A stretch of DNA of 64,000 nt from Amphibalanus amphitrite (GCF_019059575.1 NW_024882308.1:1-64000); one strand, 5' to 3'. Shown: positions 24,297 through 37,221, numbered from the stretch's first letter. Numbers and translations: made by a program. Notes: generated by a model from the sequence alone, not told the origin.

Positions 24297-25073
24297 TGCC
24301 CTGTATTCATATGTTTCCTGGACGCACGAAAGGCGTTCGACCGTGTAAATCACTGGACATTGTTTGACAAATTACTTGATAAGGGGATGGATTCAAATTT
24401 AGTGAAATTACTCAGTTCGTGGTATAGGTCACAGCGTTTTCAGGTTCGATGGGGTAAGGCATTATCTGATGGTTTTTCCGTGTCAAATGGCGTTAGGCAA
24501 GACGGCATTCTCTCACCTTATTTATTTAATGCATATACGGATGATTTATCGACTCTTCTCGACCAGAGTGGTGTGGGGTGCCATTATCTAGGTAGTCTCA
24601 ACCATCTCTATTACGCAGATGATATGGTCATTCTTTCGCCTACGCCTTTTGGGCTTCAAAAATTGCTGAACATTTGCTCCGAGTATGCGAATGATCATGA
24701 CATTCTATTCAATACTAAAAAGACAGTCTGCATGGCCATGCTTCCCGTGAGTCTTCGAAATCTATCACTCCCTAAGATATCATTGTGCAATAGTGTGCTT
24801 TCATATGTCGACGAATATAAGTATCTTGAATATCACATTTCGAGCACACGAACCAAAGTGGACAATGTCGAGATCTGTCATCAATACCGATCACTGTGTT
24901 GTCGTGCCAATTCATTGAGTCGCAAATTCGCTTTATGTACATATTCGGTTAAAAAGCATTTGTACAATGCATATTGTTCTAACATCAGCTACATGCATTT
25001 ATGGCACTCGTTTCATGCATCGGTTCTTCGGAAATTTAAAGTGTGTTTCAATAACGCTGCTAGAATGTTTTAG
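24297..25073 (+). pseudogene. Non-LTR (LINE) reverse transcriptase, 3' fragment
   Basis: This continues the frame broken at 20408. The catalytic palm motifs are visible: FLDARKAFDRVN (motif A), VRQDGILSPYLFNAYTDDL (motif B, with D where G is more usual) and YADDMVILSP (motif C). A thumb-like region ending NNAARMF then a stop at 25071-25073 follows. The domain order is intact but separated by a 3.9-kb insertion. Confidence 0.9.
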
Positions 25074-25122
25074 GCTACCCTAAATATTGTAGTGCCTCTG
25101 GAATGTTTGCGCAAGAACACAT

Positions 25123-26945
25123 ACACCTTTTTACATCCAAATATAGAAATAGTGCACACAGTTCAGAAAAAGTGCAACCATTTCGACAGTTCGGCATAGT
25201 GCACCGCTTCTTAGGCCGAGTGCATGAAATTCAGTAATAGTGCACACGGCTCCGAAACAGTGCAAGCAATTTAAAAGAGAATGCATTCATTTTCAGTAGT
25301 TGCGATTTCAGTTTCGCCAGAGTGCATTGCTTCGTCATATGCATTGGTATTCGGCGTACCGCAAAGCAATTTAGTTAACCTTCAAGCGAATTCGGTGCCC
25401 CATCTAGAAAATATTTTTGACAACGCTCTTGCTGTTCATCAAGTGTAGCGTGGTGCCATTCAAACAAGCTGCTAATGAAATTTTACTAAATTATTGAAAT
25501 TTTACTGCTAATAAAAATTAATTTTTTAATGAATGTAATGAAAAGGCCCAATTTAGGCGGCAGTGCACACATTTCAAAAATAGTGCAGGCGATTTCGACA
25601 GCACGGCATAGTGCATTGATATATTGAATCGCGGCACGATATTCGCCATATTGCAGCCATTTCGTCATAGTGCAGGTTTAAAGTGACCCAGGTTCAGGCA
25701 TATTAGACATATCGGACATTATTCGTCAGATCGTTTCAATTTCGGGGTCCCGCATGTAATTTAGGCACTGTTCAGTAACACGGCATTGCATAAATAAGTA
25801 AACAATTTTTATTTGACATTTCACGCTACCTGAGCCTCCAATGACACTCGTAGTCAGTCAGCAACGCAAAAAAGTCAAGTAGCCAGCTGCACTGCTCTGG
25901 ATGCAAAAGGTAAAGGGTATTTAATGTTTCATCTGGGTGCCTTAGCTTCAATCATATAAGACATAGTGCACATAATTCGTCGGGTGCTTATATATTCGGC
26001 ATGAGCAATATTTTTTCGGCTTTGTTCAATCAAATTCGCCATGATGCTGAAAGGCGATAACAAGAATCCATAGCATTTCTGATCTTTTTGAACCAGTTAC
26101 GAAGATATGCACCCGATTCAGAAGCCCTGAATGCCACGTGACCGCCACTCGACCGTGTCACCGAGTTCTTAGAGCGAGACTAATGATAAGTTAATTCCTG
26201 AGAGCTGAAACTGCATTTGAGCAGGTTTTTGACCAAGATTCACGCTACTCTTGACTGGCAGATAGGGGCTTTCAAAAATATTTTCCCAATCCAGCAGCGA
26301 ATTCACTTGAACATCGCCTAAATCGCTTTGCTGGACGCCGACTATCAGGCCACATGACGAAACCGTGCACTATGACGAAATTGAACCTACGGCTCATTGA
26401 ATTTGAACGCACCATCTTCTAAATTGATTGCTCTTCATTTGAAACGTGTGCACTATTACCGAATATCATGCACTTGGCCGAACTAGAGGTGCACTATGCC
26501 GAACTGTCGAAATCGGTTGCACTATTATACTGAACTGTGTGCACTATTTCTATATTTGGCCGTAAAAAGGTGTAGCGCATTTCACGTTCACGTGACATCC
26601 CACATTCTTCATTAGCTCCAGAGCTTTGCTGAGGGCTTAAGTTGCGTAGGAAGGTGAGATTTGTTTACATAACCGCTTATTTGTACCGTGCTGGATTTAT
26701 TTGAACGTTACCGTAAGCACATGCCGTATGTCGAAATTGAATTAACCTGACGAATTATTATTTGCACTAAGTCCAATATGTCTGAACCTGGGCCACTTTT
26801 AACTGCACTTTGACGGAGTGGGGTGCACAATGACGAATATCGTGCCGCAATTCAATATATGAAGGCACTATGCCGAACCATCGAAATCACCTGCACTATT
26901 AATGAAATGTGTGCACTTCCGCCTAAATTGGGCGTAAAAAGGTGT
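25123..26945. mobile_element. TA-flanked element with GTGCACTATGCCGAA motif arrays, 1.8 kb
   Basis: Ends CACCTTTTTAC and GTAAAAAGGTG sit next to TA. The left third and right third are partly inverted copies (TTCGACAGTTCGGCATAGTGCA against the complement near 26490-26530; the segment at about 25556 against about 26915). The motif TAGTGCAC / GTGCACTA recurs many times in both orientations. A shorter relative with the same ends is at 36739-37149. No coding frame was recognised. Confidence 0.65.
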
Positions 26946-27217
26946 AGATGGCTTTGATGCGGCCTACCGTAGAGCTGTGTAGAATTTCATGTCGCGTTTG
27001 AAAAAGTCAGAAAACCGAATAATATCTACACTGTATTACAGTGATATCGCCCACACATCTCCTATGCGTAAATTGTTGACTGCAGCATTGTGTGGTTGTT
27101 GAGCGCTGCTGATGTTGGTCATTTACACATGTTATCTTCATACCGTCATCATCATATGATTGTCACGTCTTCATCATTGAGTGTTACTTCTTATGGGCCC
27201 AGCGTCTGCCAATAAAG

Positions 27218-27332
<115 letters not shown>

Positions 27333-28675
27333 GTAATGTTAAATTTCACGGAACGAATCTGCTGTTTGGGTAGAGGCTACGCGCTCATGGGGCGGAGCCA
27401 CGTAATGACGTCAGCGCTAAGCTTTGCCCTACCCCTCCTGAGTGGCGCGTCATGGTCACGCAACAGTAACCTTGCTAGCAGCCATTTCACTAATTTCTAG
27501 TCAGTGATAATGATTCAGTCATTTTCGCTATCCTGTGGCTCTAAATGAATGCTTAAAGCAAAAAAAGATGCCAGATTTTGATCAGCGGCAACAGATAAAA
27601 CCTTGCATGTGTCAATTCAACCAAGTCACTTGAGGTGACATGAGGTCAACATACATTTTGGCCTCTCCAAACAAAATGTTAAATATTTGTCATTCGACGC
27701 TTCTAAATAAGACATGCATTGGTACCGCTGCCTTACCTCTGGGACCATTTCTGTTGGAGCTAGTTGCGAAGACTAAAATCTCAGCGATTGGTCGTTTAAC
27801 TGACCTCTGACCTTGGGTCAAGAAAATTTGTTGCAATATTTCCTCAGATCATGCTACACAAACCTGCTCGTAACTTTTTTTTTCATCAAACCATTTTTGA
27901 CCGCTATTTGAATTCCTCGTCTGTGGCGTCGAAATCTGCCGCTCAATGGTCTAGAAAAATTGACTCGGTGACGTCGTCGTGGGGCAAGGTCCATGTTTTA
28001 TCCAGAGTGTATCAAATTGATAGGGAAAATGTACTAAAATTTTTGTGCTCCTATCCCTAAGCGCTCTGGAGCTATCGCAAATATTCATCAGCGGGGAGAG
28101 GCAAATTGTCCCCGGGCCCGCGAGAGTTAAAGGTAGTGTGCCACCTTCCAATGATTTCCCATTTTATTTTTCCTAGGATAAGAAGCTTCTGTTTTTACCT
28201 AATATCGCAAAAAAATCGAAAACGGGCCTAAAATAGTGTTTTTTTTTTTCGCCTAAAAGTTTATCGGTTTTTCGATATGTATAACAACTGTAGTGGGCTG
28301 ACTTGCAAACAGGCGTCGGCAACAATCGCGAATGCGGCGCACATGTGACAATAAGCAAAGGTCATTATAGAGTTACGACGTACGGGAATGAGGTATCAGC
28401 TGTCTAATCGTAGACAACACAATGTCGAATTTAAACTGTAAGCCTGTATTGGTATTGTTTCTTTAATTTGGCTGTCGAACATTAATTTATGGTTTGAAAT
28501 ATTATTTTATGTAAAATAATTGATATGAAACAGCCGTCTCTAAAGTTATGACCCCATCCCACCACATGAAGTGGCAGAAATGACAATGATCAGCTGACGC
28601 ATTTTTCTTGGCCGAAGTCAGAGCGCGCGGCCCGACGCACCACCACCGCACCACAAAGTATGAGCAGAAGCCACC

Positions 28676-28915
28676 TGCGGTAGACCGTGCCCAAAGCCAG
28701 GGCCCCGGTAACGTGAGGTAGCCGAGTCGGGGCAGCGTGCGCTGACCCAAGCCAGGGCCGCGGCTTTGGGCGCGGTCTACCGCATCCCCGCGGGCAGCCC
28801 CGGGCTATCACATGACACCGGGAGGACGCGCGGCCCCGGCTTGGGTTAGCGCACGCTGCCCCGACTCGGCTACCTCACGTTACCGGGGCCCTGGCTTTGG
28901 GCGCGGTCTACCGCA
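28676..28915. repeat. GC-rich inverted repeat, arms about 87 bp
   Basis: 28676-28762 is the reverse complement of about 28830-28915 with few mismatches (for example GCCGAGTCGGGGCAGCGTGC against GCACGCTGCCCCGACTCGGC). The spacer is about 67 bp. Base composition differs sharply from the AT-rich flanks. Confidence 0.88.
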
Positions 28916-29114
28916 CCACCTAACAGGCGTGTTCGAAACCGCAGGAGATGATGATGAACGGGTTTATCGAAACTTGATTGGATGAGCCTATCGGTAATAG
29001 CGATTTCAGTGTGTGCATTTATTGTTCATAGTGGTGTGAAATGTGGTTGGGGTACGACCGACAACCCGTCGGGGCGAATTTCGCACTGGGGTACTCAAAA
29101 TTCGAAGAATTTAA

Positions 29115-30142
29115 CCCTCGCCCTGGCAGGGCATTTTTCATAACACGGCCTGGCAGGGGGGGGGGGGTCGATGCGACCCCCCCTCGCGATTGGCTCCTAT
29201 GGCACCTAGAAACACCAAATTTGGTAGGTAGGTGGGCCCCCTGGATTTCTCGCCCCTGTTCAAATTTGGTTGCTCTAGGTCAGTATTTAGGGGGGTTTTG
29301 GGGGTATAAATGTAAAAATTTCGCAAAAAACAGGTCAAAAAATTTTCGCTTATAACTTTTCATCTAATTAAGATAGAACAAAAAGAAAAGCACCAGTGAA
29401 CTCAGCACATCAAGGCGCGTCGAATGATATACTTTTTAGCTTGCTTAAGTGTACTTAAAGTTTTTCTTAAATATTAAGTAAACTTAAATTTATAAATTAA
29501 GCTCAAGTTAACCAAATTGCATCATATCGTATATCATTCGATTCGCCTGATCACCAGGAACACAATGATACCATTTTTAAGCTCTAGCGTCATTATGTGC
29601 CAAGTTATTGGCAAAAACGTCATTTGACCTCAGTTGACCTCATTTGACCTGACCCATGGATAAGAACACCAAACAAAGAAGCACCAAGTGACCTGCTGTT
29701 ACGTACTGTGGTTTCAAAGCACAAAAGTGATAGAACGAAGCGGATATCTCCAGTATTTTCCGAATTTAGTATTTTCCCATAGGCTTAACATTACGACGTA
29801 ATGACCTCTAACTGACCTTAGGTCAGTGACCTCAAAAAACCCGAACTATATGTTATACAACTCGGTGAACTTAGCACATCCTGAAAGTTTGAAGTAAATC
29901 AGTCCAAAACTGTGAGTTAGACAGGTGCAAAAAGAAAATTGAAATTTGACCATGACCCTGTACCGGTTTTTCTGACCTGGTGACCTGACCCAAGGTCATC
30001 CGGACCTGAAATTTTCAGGTCATATGTAAAAAGGTTGCCCCATAGGCTGTGCCAAATTTGGCGGCGCTGCGCGCCGCCGTTTTTAAGCTAGCTTCGAAAA
30101 ACCTTAGGGGGGTCGCATCGACCCCCCCTGCCAGGGCGAGGG
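29115..30142. mobile_element. TTAA-type element with perfect 16-bp ends, 1028 bp
   Basis: TTAA at 29111-29114 and 30143-30146. The left end CCCTCGCCCTGGCAGG has an exact inverse on the right. A subterminal G-run, TCGATGCGA and C-run occurs at both ends. GGCGGCGCTGCGCGCCGCC lies near 30060. Other copies are 1-355 + 8057-9696 and 18915. Its TTAA near 29445 is the empty counterpart of the insertion at 8191. Confidence 0.9.
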
Positions 30143-30570
30143 TTAAGACGTTTCCATGAGTTTCGAAGGTATGGATAAGTTCTAAAAATCCGGTTCTCCT
30201 TATCTGGGCCATTAACTCCATACGGTCCAGGGAAGCTGGCACACTACCTTTACTGTTTTCAAACTTCGGTCGATCAAGTTAAGGATATGAATCGATAATT
30301 GTCGGATTTAATCCATTTGCCCAAGTGTCCCAAAACGTGTTGATTTGGGTGGGAAATGACATCCATATGAAAATTATTTCTTACTCTCATCTCTAAATTA
30401 TAAGAGAAATTCACCCTCTCAATTTTACCAAGAAAAGGCATTTGCATGGATGATCGTTTTACATCCTACATTTTACCACATTTTTATATAAATAAATGCC
30501 ATTGATCCCTTTTTACTCTTTTGGGCCTTATCTGACTGGCCATTTTTCACTCTTTCCCCCTTTTGGAGAG

Positions 30571-31691
30571 TAGGGGAAGCCGGGGGAAGCCCGGGCGCGG
30601 GGGAAGCCCGGCCACCCCGTTTCCGGCTAAATTATTCACAATAAAATGCTCAACTGTTTGTCCTTTCAGCGTGGCAGCTAAGGTAACGCCAGCAAACAAG
30701 TTAAGGCTAACCAAAATTGCATATTGTTAAAGTTATAGCGCAAAAATGATATTTTAAGGGTTTTTAGCTAAAAAGTGAGATATGTTGCACTGTTAATGTT
30801 ATACCATACAGTACTAATATTTATACGAATGTTATGTAAGGACCGTTTAAGTGTTTGTAGTGAGGGGTGACGAGGCAGGCTGGCTTAAGTATGACATTTT
30901 TTCGAATATCGCTGTTCTAAAATAAAAATTAGCACATTGGGGTAACCCCGGGCGAGTGGCCAAGCTTACCCCCAACCGAGAGCAATGCCACTAAACCACT
31001 GTTTTCCATGAGATAATAGGTACTGAGCAGGTTTGGTTTACACCTAGATCAAAGATAAATTTCGAAAATAAACAAGTTATCATAGACAAAGCCAGTCATG
31101 TCACTTAAGGTCAACTAGGGTCAAACTACGTTTTTGCAGATAACGCGACAGACAATGAAGCTAGAGCTTCAAAAATGGTGTCGTTGTGTTCTTCTTCATC
31201 AGCCGAGTCGAATGATATGCAATATGATGCATTAAGGTAAAAAGAAAAATAAATTTTAAGGAATTTTGAAAAACACATTTTTTGTCAATTTTGCATCACG
31301 ATTTTCATCGACCTGTACTGTAGGATGTGGAAGACGCTAGCTAAAATACCAGTAGTGACATAAACTCTAAGATGTCCAGAGCTAATCAGTACCTTAATAT
31401 TTCACTTTCCGTTAATATTTGGAAGACACATAATGGTTTCATCAACTCGTTGTAAAGCGCTGGGGAGGTGGCCGGCGTTACCCCTATGCCGGGCTTACCC
31501 CAGAAAAATCAACACTTTTTTAAAACTCGATTTTCTCAACCTTATACTTATTCCACGAAACCGAATTTTTGGGAAAACACGGCCAATGAACTTAGCTAGC
31601 TAATAGGATATCAACATTTTATGCAGCACGTATGGTATGTAATAAAAATGAAAAAGAGCTTACTATGCCGGGCTTCCCCCGGCTTCCCCTA
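30571..31691. mobile_element. TA-flanked element, GGGGAAGCCGGGGG ends, 1.1 kb
   Basis: TA at 30571 precedes GGGGAAGCCGGGGGAAGCCC. The inverse GGGCTTCCCCCGGCTTCCCC ends at 31689 and is followed by TA. Similar starts appear at 13690 and, with different sequence, at 47798 and 49403. There is no open frame of note. Confidence 0.8.
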
Positions 31692-31880
31692 ATATGCGCT
31701 CTGACACCCAAACAAAAATACAATTTTGAGACACTGATTTGCCCTGAATTCTAGCTTGGGTTGGCAGTGTAATTTAGCGGCATCAGCGCTAAAACCGTCA
31801 ACTTGTTTACGGCTCAGATACCTGTGATGTGTTAGATCTATCGCTTACTACCATTGACACTGTTTTTTTTTTTCTTTCAG

Positions 31881-31934
31881 AAACTGTGGAAGCACATTGA
31901 ACACAAGTATGTGGCTAAGGAAGAGGAAGAATAA
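31881..31934 (+). CDS. UQCR10: UQCR10 last coding exon: C-terminal 17 codons and stop
   Basis: After the acceptor TTTCTTTCAG the exon reads KLWKHIEHKYVAKEEEE and TAA. KLWKHI..KY is the conserved tail of complex III subunit 9, and it joins in phase 0 to the exon at 11635. The extra glutamates at the end are charged, as in other family members. No strong AATAAA signal was seen within the next 100 bases. Confidence 0.93.
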   Translation, partial: KLWKHIEHKYVAKEEEE

Positions 31935-32226
31935 GAAGCTTCACTAGTGTCAAATGAAACTGCACCCAGCATGTTTGTGAATATACGAGAAACAATGTAT
32001 CTTTCTTGTTTTGCCTGGTGACGGGAGCCTCTTTGGAGGGGGACGGGGGCTAAGGTCTACCAGAGTAAGCGAAGTGTGATATCGCACATTATGTACCATC
32101 AGCATGTCGGTGTGATAATCACCCATCGCCATGGCGGAAGTCAACAGCTTGGACACCGATAACCGACAGAGTATGGACATTATTTCTGTTGTCCATAATT
32201 GGCCACTTTGGCATTATTTTTGTCTA
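31935..32226 (+). other. Presumed 3' UTR / flank of UQCR10
   Basis: Unique-looking sequence between the UQCR10 stop codon and the TTAA element at 32231. No canonical poly(A) signal and no other gene were recognised. Confidence 0.35.
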
Positions 32227-32230
32227 TTAA

Positions 32231-33399
32231 CCCGCGCCCCAGTGGCGGTCTCGGCCAACTTCGCCCTAGTGAGGGGGGGGGGGTATATGTTACCACCCAC
32301 CTCTAACTCAAAAACTAAGAGGGCTAGAAAGACGCGGCAAAAAGCAATCGATAGCTCTCAATACGTACGTTTGAAAGTATTTCGGTCATTTTTCACCTTA
32401 GAGCAATATTGGGGTCACCAGAGGTCATCAAAGGTCCAAATTTGCCAATTGTCATTATATTTTTCAGAAAACATGCCGCTATCTCAGGAACTATGGTAGC
32501 TAGAAAAACGCATGGAAAAGCAATCGATAGCTTTTAAACTCTTCTTTTGAAAAGGTCATTATCAATATTGTCCTCAGGTCAACGGTTTAGCCTCCAGAGG
32601 GCAAAAACTCCAAAAATAGCTGTTTTTACGAAAAGTGTTTTTCGGCAATAACTTTCGACTACAAAAAGCCACGACATTTGTATTGCCAGAATTGTGTTCC
32701 CCTCACCGAGACGCGTCGAATGAACTATAATTTGACCTTGAAAGGTCAACTTAAAAATTTGACCTCAGGTCAAGGTCATGACCTGACCGGAAAAGGTCAT
32801 GTTGCATATCAGTCGATGCGTCTCAACAAGACAAACACAATGAGACCATCCCCAGCGTTCTATCTCTTTCCAATCGCGAGTTATTGGCAAAAAACTGTTT
32901 GTAGCCTCAAATGACCTCGGATGACCTTTCTAGAGGCTATCAGCAAAAATGACACCTTGGTCATCACGAGTGGACTAAATCATTGTCATTCTGAAATATT
33001 TGGACTGTTCCTATGCGTACACACGGATCTAGAGGCATTTTCATTTTTCTCCATTGACTTGTAATGGAAAGGTCATGCCACTGACCTGACCTTAGGTCAC
33101 GGATATAAAAAATCCGAGATATACAAATTGTAGGCTCCCATAACAGCATGCAATCCACCAAGTTTAAAACCTTTCTGACAAACACTGCAGGTTGGACATG
33201 ATTGCAAACTTTTTTTAAGGCTTGGTCAGTTAACTTGACCTGGTGACCTGACCTAACATGACCTGGGGTCAAAAATTTCACACATTGTCCAAAATTGATG
33301 TACCAAAAGCTACCCCAAGCGGCGCGGCTTTTTATTCACACGCGAAAAACGCGACAGGGTGGTAACATTTGCCCCCCTCCCCCCCCACTGGGGCGAAGG
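32231..33399. mobile_element. TTAA-type element, 1169 bp
   Basis: TTAA at 32227-32230 and 33400-33403. Ends CCCGCGCCCCAGTG and the inverse of CCTTCGCCCCAGTG. Its reverse complement parallels 39970-41150, including the TCCATTGACTTGTAATGG motif near 33052 and the AGGTCATGACCT-type half-site clusters near 32765. There is no coding. Confidence 0.85.
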
Positions 33400-33403
33400 T
33401 TAA

Positions 33404-34405
33404 ATGCAGCGAGGCGATGAAAAATGTGCCCAAAAGTCACAATGCTTTTATTCGCTAACCTCTGAATCGGCTGATGAATGCCAATTTCTTTAAAGTACCT
33501 AAATGCTTTGAAACAGTTAACGTAACCGACCTGACTGACCCTTGGGGATGTTGCGACTTTTTAGGACTGTGTGAAGGTTTACCTATGCCATCATTAGTTA
33601 AGTCAGTGACCTGACCCGACCTAAAAGAGGGGTTGATGGCAAAAGATCCGGCTCGAATCAAGGGTCGTGGGAAAATAAGCGACCAACTTTTCATTAGTCT
33701 CCGTTGCCTGCAACTATGTAATGCTCAAAACAACCCTCGTAATGTTTTTATTCATTATTTTGAAAGATGAGACTAAACTGGGTGACTTTTTCTGTTAAGA
33801 ATTCCACTAAGCCAATATAATTCTAAATACAATTAGTAACTCTCCGTTTATACTGATTTTCAAAACTGTCGTTCTCGAACGTCGTCTTTTGTGCATTAGA
33901 GGTGTTGAAAAAATACACAGTTGAAAGAATACGATGCGCACGATTTATTGACAGCAAATCAAGCACTTTTACACATCACAGTGCACGAACAGCGATGATA
34001 ACGCTTACGAACGACATGATCTACTTAGTGTCCGTAATGCTTCCACATACAAGAGCCAGGATGACGTGCAGAGCCGTAGTCTACGACTATGGAACAGTGA
34101 AGGCACTTGGGGACTAAGGCACTTGTTATTTGGTTGTTGGAAATTTGACCAATTAGAAAAGCTGTTAGAAAAGTAATTAGAAAAGCATTCATGCTGGTCA
34201 AAAATATATCGACATTAACTGTTTACATCTATCAAATGGATTAAAAGCTCTGCCATAGAAGAACCCTGGCAGAGTGATCACACGCTAATTTCATTCGCCG
34301 TTTTCCTTAAAAAATGGTCTGTATACCCAGTAATTTCCATTTCTGCATATTTCCTCAAAAGTCTGAACTATCTAATCAGAGGATTCCATCCAGTTTCTCC
34401 AGTTC
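33404..34405. other. No gene seen; partial repeat fragment at left
   Basis: 33404-33690 is a fragment related to the right part of 35582-36593 (GATCCGGCT..GAATCAA). About 33690-34405 looks unique and AT-rich, and I could not support a gene in it. Confidence 0.4.
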
Positions 34406-34409
34406 TTAA

Positions 34410-35497
34410 CCCGCGCCGGGACGGGGCTATCGAAAGAACGTCCAAAAGAAGGACAAAAACACTTCGGTCATTTTTGGGTCAGGTCAAAGGTCAGCTAACC
34501 ATAGGTCACCAAAGGTAAAATGTTGACTATTTCAACATTTTGGAAACTGCCAACTTCTATCTCGGGAACCGATAGAGCTACAGCGCCGCGGAAAAGCGCA
34601 TTCGATAGCCCTTTTACAGACCTTTCTGATAAATGTTCTCAGATTTGATCTTAGGGCAACGGTTTAGCCTCCAGAGGACAAAAACTAAAAATAGCCGTTT
34701 TTACGAAAAAATTTTCTCGGCAATAACTTTTGACTCAAAAGACCCACGACATTACTTTTGCCAGCATAGTGTTCCTCTCGTCGAGACGCGTCGAATGAAC
34801 TATTTGACCTTGAAAGGTCAACTTGAAAATTTGACCTCCGATCAAGGTCATGACCTGACCGGAAAAGATCATGTTGCATATCAGTCGAGCTGCAACGTCG
34901 AGCCTAACACATCTAAGGCGTTTTCAGCGCTCTAGCACGCCTCTATCAGAAGTTATTAGCGAAAAACTTCGAGCGATTTTGTTCGTGACCTGAGATGACC
35001 TCGGGGACATAACGAGGGGTCACAGCTGCCATTTTCCGGTTCAGTGTGTCAATTTTACCTACATCTCGATGTTTGAGAGTGTCTAGAATAGCGTTCGTGC
35101 AAAACAGACGCTTTTCAATTTTCTCCCATTGACTTATAATGGAGAGGCCGCAAAATTGACCTGACCATAGATCACCGATGTCAAAATTCCGAGATATACA
35201 TTTTATAGATAATGTTGCTCTAATCAATCGCTGAAAGTTTCAGGGCAATCGATGAGTCGGTGTAGCTATCACGAGCATTCTTAATTTTTTTCGAAGGTGA
35301 GGTCACTTGGCGTGACCTGGTGACCTGACCTAAGGCGACCTGGGTCTGACATTTTCACAACATGTGTGGAAAAGATGCACGAACAGGTGTGCCAAAAAAC
35401 GGCGGCGCTCCGTGCCGCCGTTTTTGAGATATCTGCGAAAAGCCGGAGGGGTGTGTGTGTTCAAACACCCCCCCCCCCCCCCCCGGCCCGGCGCGGG
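34410..35497. mobile_element. TTAA-type element, 1088 bp (inverse of the 1056 type)
   Basis: TTAA at 34406-34409 and 35498-35501. The right half is the reverse complement of the left half of 1056-2242, including GGCGGCGCTCCGTGCCGCC, GTGTTCAAACACCCCC and the CCATTGACTTATAATGG motif near 35127. The left end CCCGCGCCGGGACGG has lost its G/C-run hairpin. Confidence 0.8.
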
Positions 35498-35581
35498 TTA
35501 ACATAGGTACCCACATTTTGTAATCCATACCTAAAGGCTATAACATAAAATACGTGGTTGCTGATTATCCGTGATTTATAA

Positions 35582-36593
35582 CCCTCGCCGGACCTATTGG
35601 TTTTCTACATACGCGCCCGCCGAGGGGGGGGGGGGAGGGTACGACCTCCCCCTCGCCGTTTCGCCCTTGGTGGAGCTAGCTCGTCGCGGAAAAAAACGAG
35701 CATGTGCGCCGTTTCAAGACGCAGAGATTGATACCCGATTTCAAGGTCCTAGATCAACTGGTAACCTCTGAGGTCAGGTCAAGTGCCCCAAGGTGCGGTT
35801 CGGTTTTTGGTGAATAACTTCGCAAAAAAAACGGCCGCAGAGCCGCGATTTTGGCAGCATCGTTTTCGACTTGCTCAGGCGCGTCGAATGATGTACTTTT
35901 TGTTTGGGTGACGTCAACTTGTTGAGGTCAGCGCCCCAGGTCACGAAGCTGGTTGAATGAGGTCATATCGCATATCATTCGATTCGGCAGGTCTTCCTGA
36001 GTCCATTGCTGGCTTTCCCAACTCGCTAGCTCAATTTAATCGGGAGTTATTGACGAAAAACTAATATAACCTTAATGACGTCATAAATGACGTCACATAA
36101 GTTCAACATTGGAAAAGTACCGCATGAAATCTTGCAAAGAGTGCATGAAATCACGATTCTGTGTGTTTGAGATAGTTGGAGATCGTTCCCGGCGCCAGAA
36201 TAGCAGTTTTCATTTTTCTCCATTGACTTGAAATGGTGAGGTCATGAAAATGGCCTGACCTCATATGACCTTAAGAGAAAATCCGAGATATACAAGTTGT
36301 GAAACTCTTAATTGATACTAGGTCCTGCAAGTTTCATTTCCCTGTGACATCTCCTCTGGCAGTGAGGGCGTTGCGAAGTTGCGACGTCTGCAGACCGTGC
36401 AGAGGTTCACTTATGACGTCATAGGTCAGTGACCTGACCTGACCTGAAAATGCAGTTGGTGTCAAAAGATCCGGCTTGAATCAAAGCTCAATTATGCCAA
36501 ATTGCAGCTCTCTATCGCCGGCGTGTTCGGAAAAAAAACGCGAAAAAACCCTATGGGGGGGGGCGGCACCCCCCCCCCCTCGGCCGTCGAGGG
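35582..36593. mobile_element. Degenerate TTAA-like element, about 1.0 kb
   Basis: CCCTCGCCGG at the left and CCGTCGAGGG at the right. A G-run/AGGGTACGACCT/C-run sits inside the left end and a G-run with C-run inside the right end. The flanks are TATAA and ATAAT, not exact TTAA, so they have mutated or the boundary is slightly off. The TCCATTGACTTGAAATGG motif lies near 36220. Confidence 0.6.
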
Positions 36594-36738
36594 ATAATAT
36601 ACCGCGCACTCTCCTTTCAGTAACGCATCGAGTAATTGCAGATACGCCTGTAAATTGCGTGGATCCAGCCGTGAGCAACGGTTTTATCAATTATTAACAC
36701 CACAAAAAAAACGCATGGTGACAAAAGCACATACAAAT

Positions 36739-37149
36739 ACACCTTTTTGCATTTGAATTCAACCATTCGCCAAAAATGTTTGAGGAGCCATTTCGACAAT
36801 TGGCATTGAGCGCAACTATTCCGGCGTGGTGCGTTTCATTTCAGCCATTTAGGAAAACAGATTGAACACTGAAATGTCAAATAAACGATCTGCAAAACAG
36901 TTTTAACAGTTCGCCAGACTTCGGCATAGAGGGAGCCAGCTCGGCATATGACGAATAGTTTCGACCATTGACGATTTGTTTTGCACAATGTTGAACCATT
37001 CGTTCAATGTCGAGTTGTAGAGAAAGATCGCCGAATAGTTTTGCACAATGGTAATTCTTTGTGACCAACCGCCCATTTGTAACGCCACCTATATGGCGAA
37101 TGTGTACAAATGTTTTGCCCGATGGTCAAAAGCTAACGCAAAAAGGTGT
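36739..37149. mobile_element. TA-flanked element, 25123-type, short
   Basis: ACACCTTTTTGC at 36739 and the inverse GCAAAAAGGTGT ending at 37149, both next to TA. The interior uses TTCGCC and TTCGGCAT-like phrases similar to 25123-26945. No coding. Confidence 0.65.
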
Positions 37150-37221
37150 AGTACTTCAAGTGGCGGCAATAACGCGTGACCTCGCTACAGAGCAGGGACT
37201 AATCTTCTCGTGTCTCTTGAT

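Larger units (their letters stand above)
28131..30249. mobile_element. TTAA MITE (AGGTAGTGTGCCACC ends) with a nested element
   Basis: TTAA at 28127-28130 precedes AGGTAGTGTGCCACCTTCC. The inverse GGAAGCTGGCACACTACCT ends at 30249 and is followed by TTAC, a one-base change from TTAA. It contains the inverted repeat at 28676-28915 and the whole element 29115-30142. Confidence 0.75.

Noticed and set aside
33902..34117. A 71-residue + strand frame in a unique-looking stretch
   Set aside because: It is short, has no recognisable motif, splice partner or codon bias, and cannot be supported.
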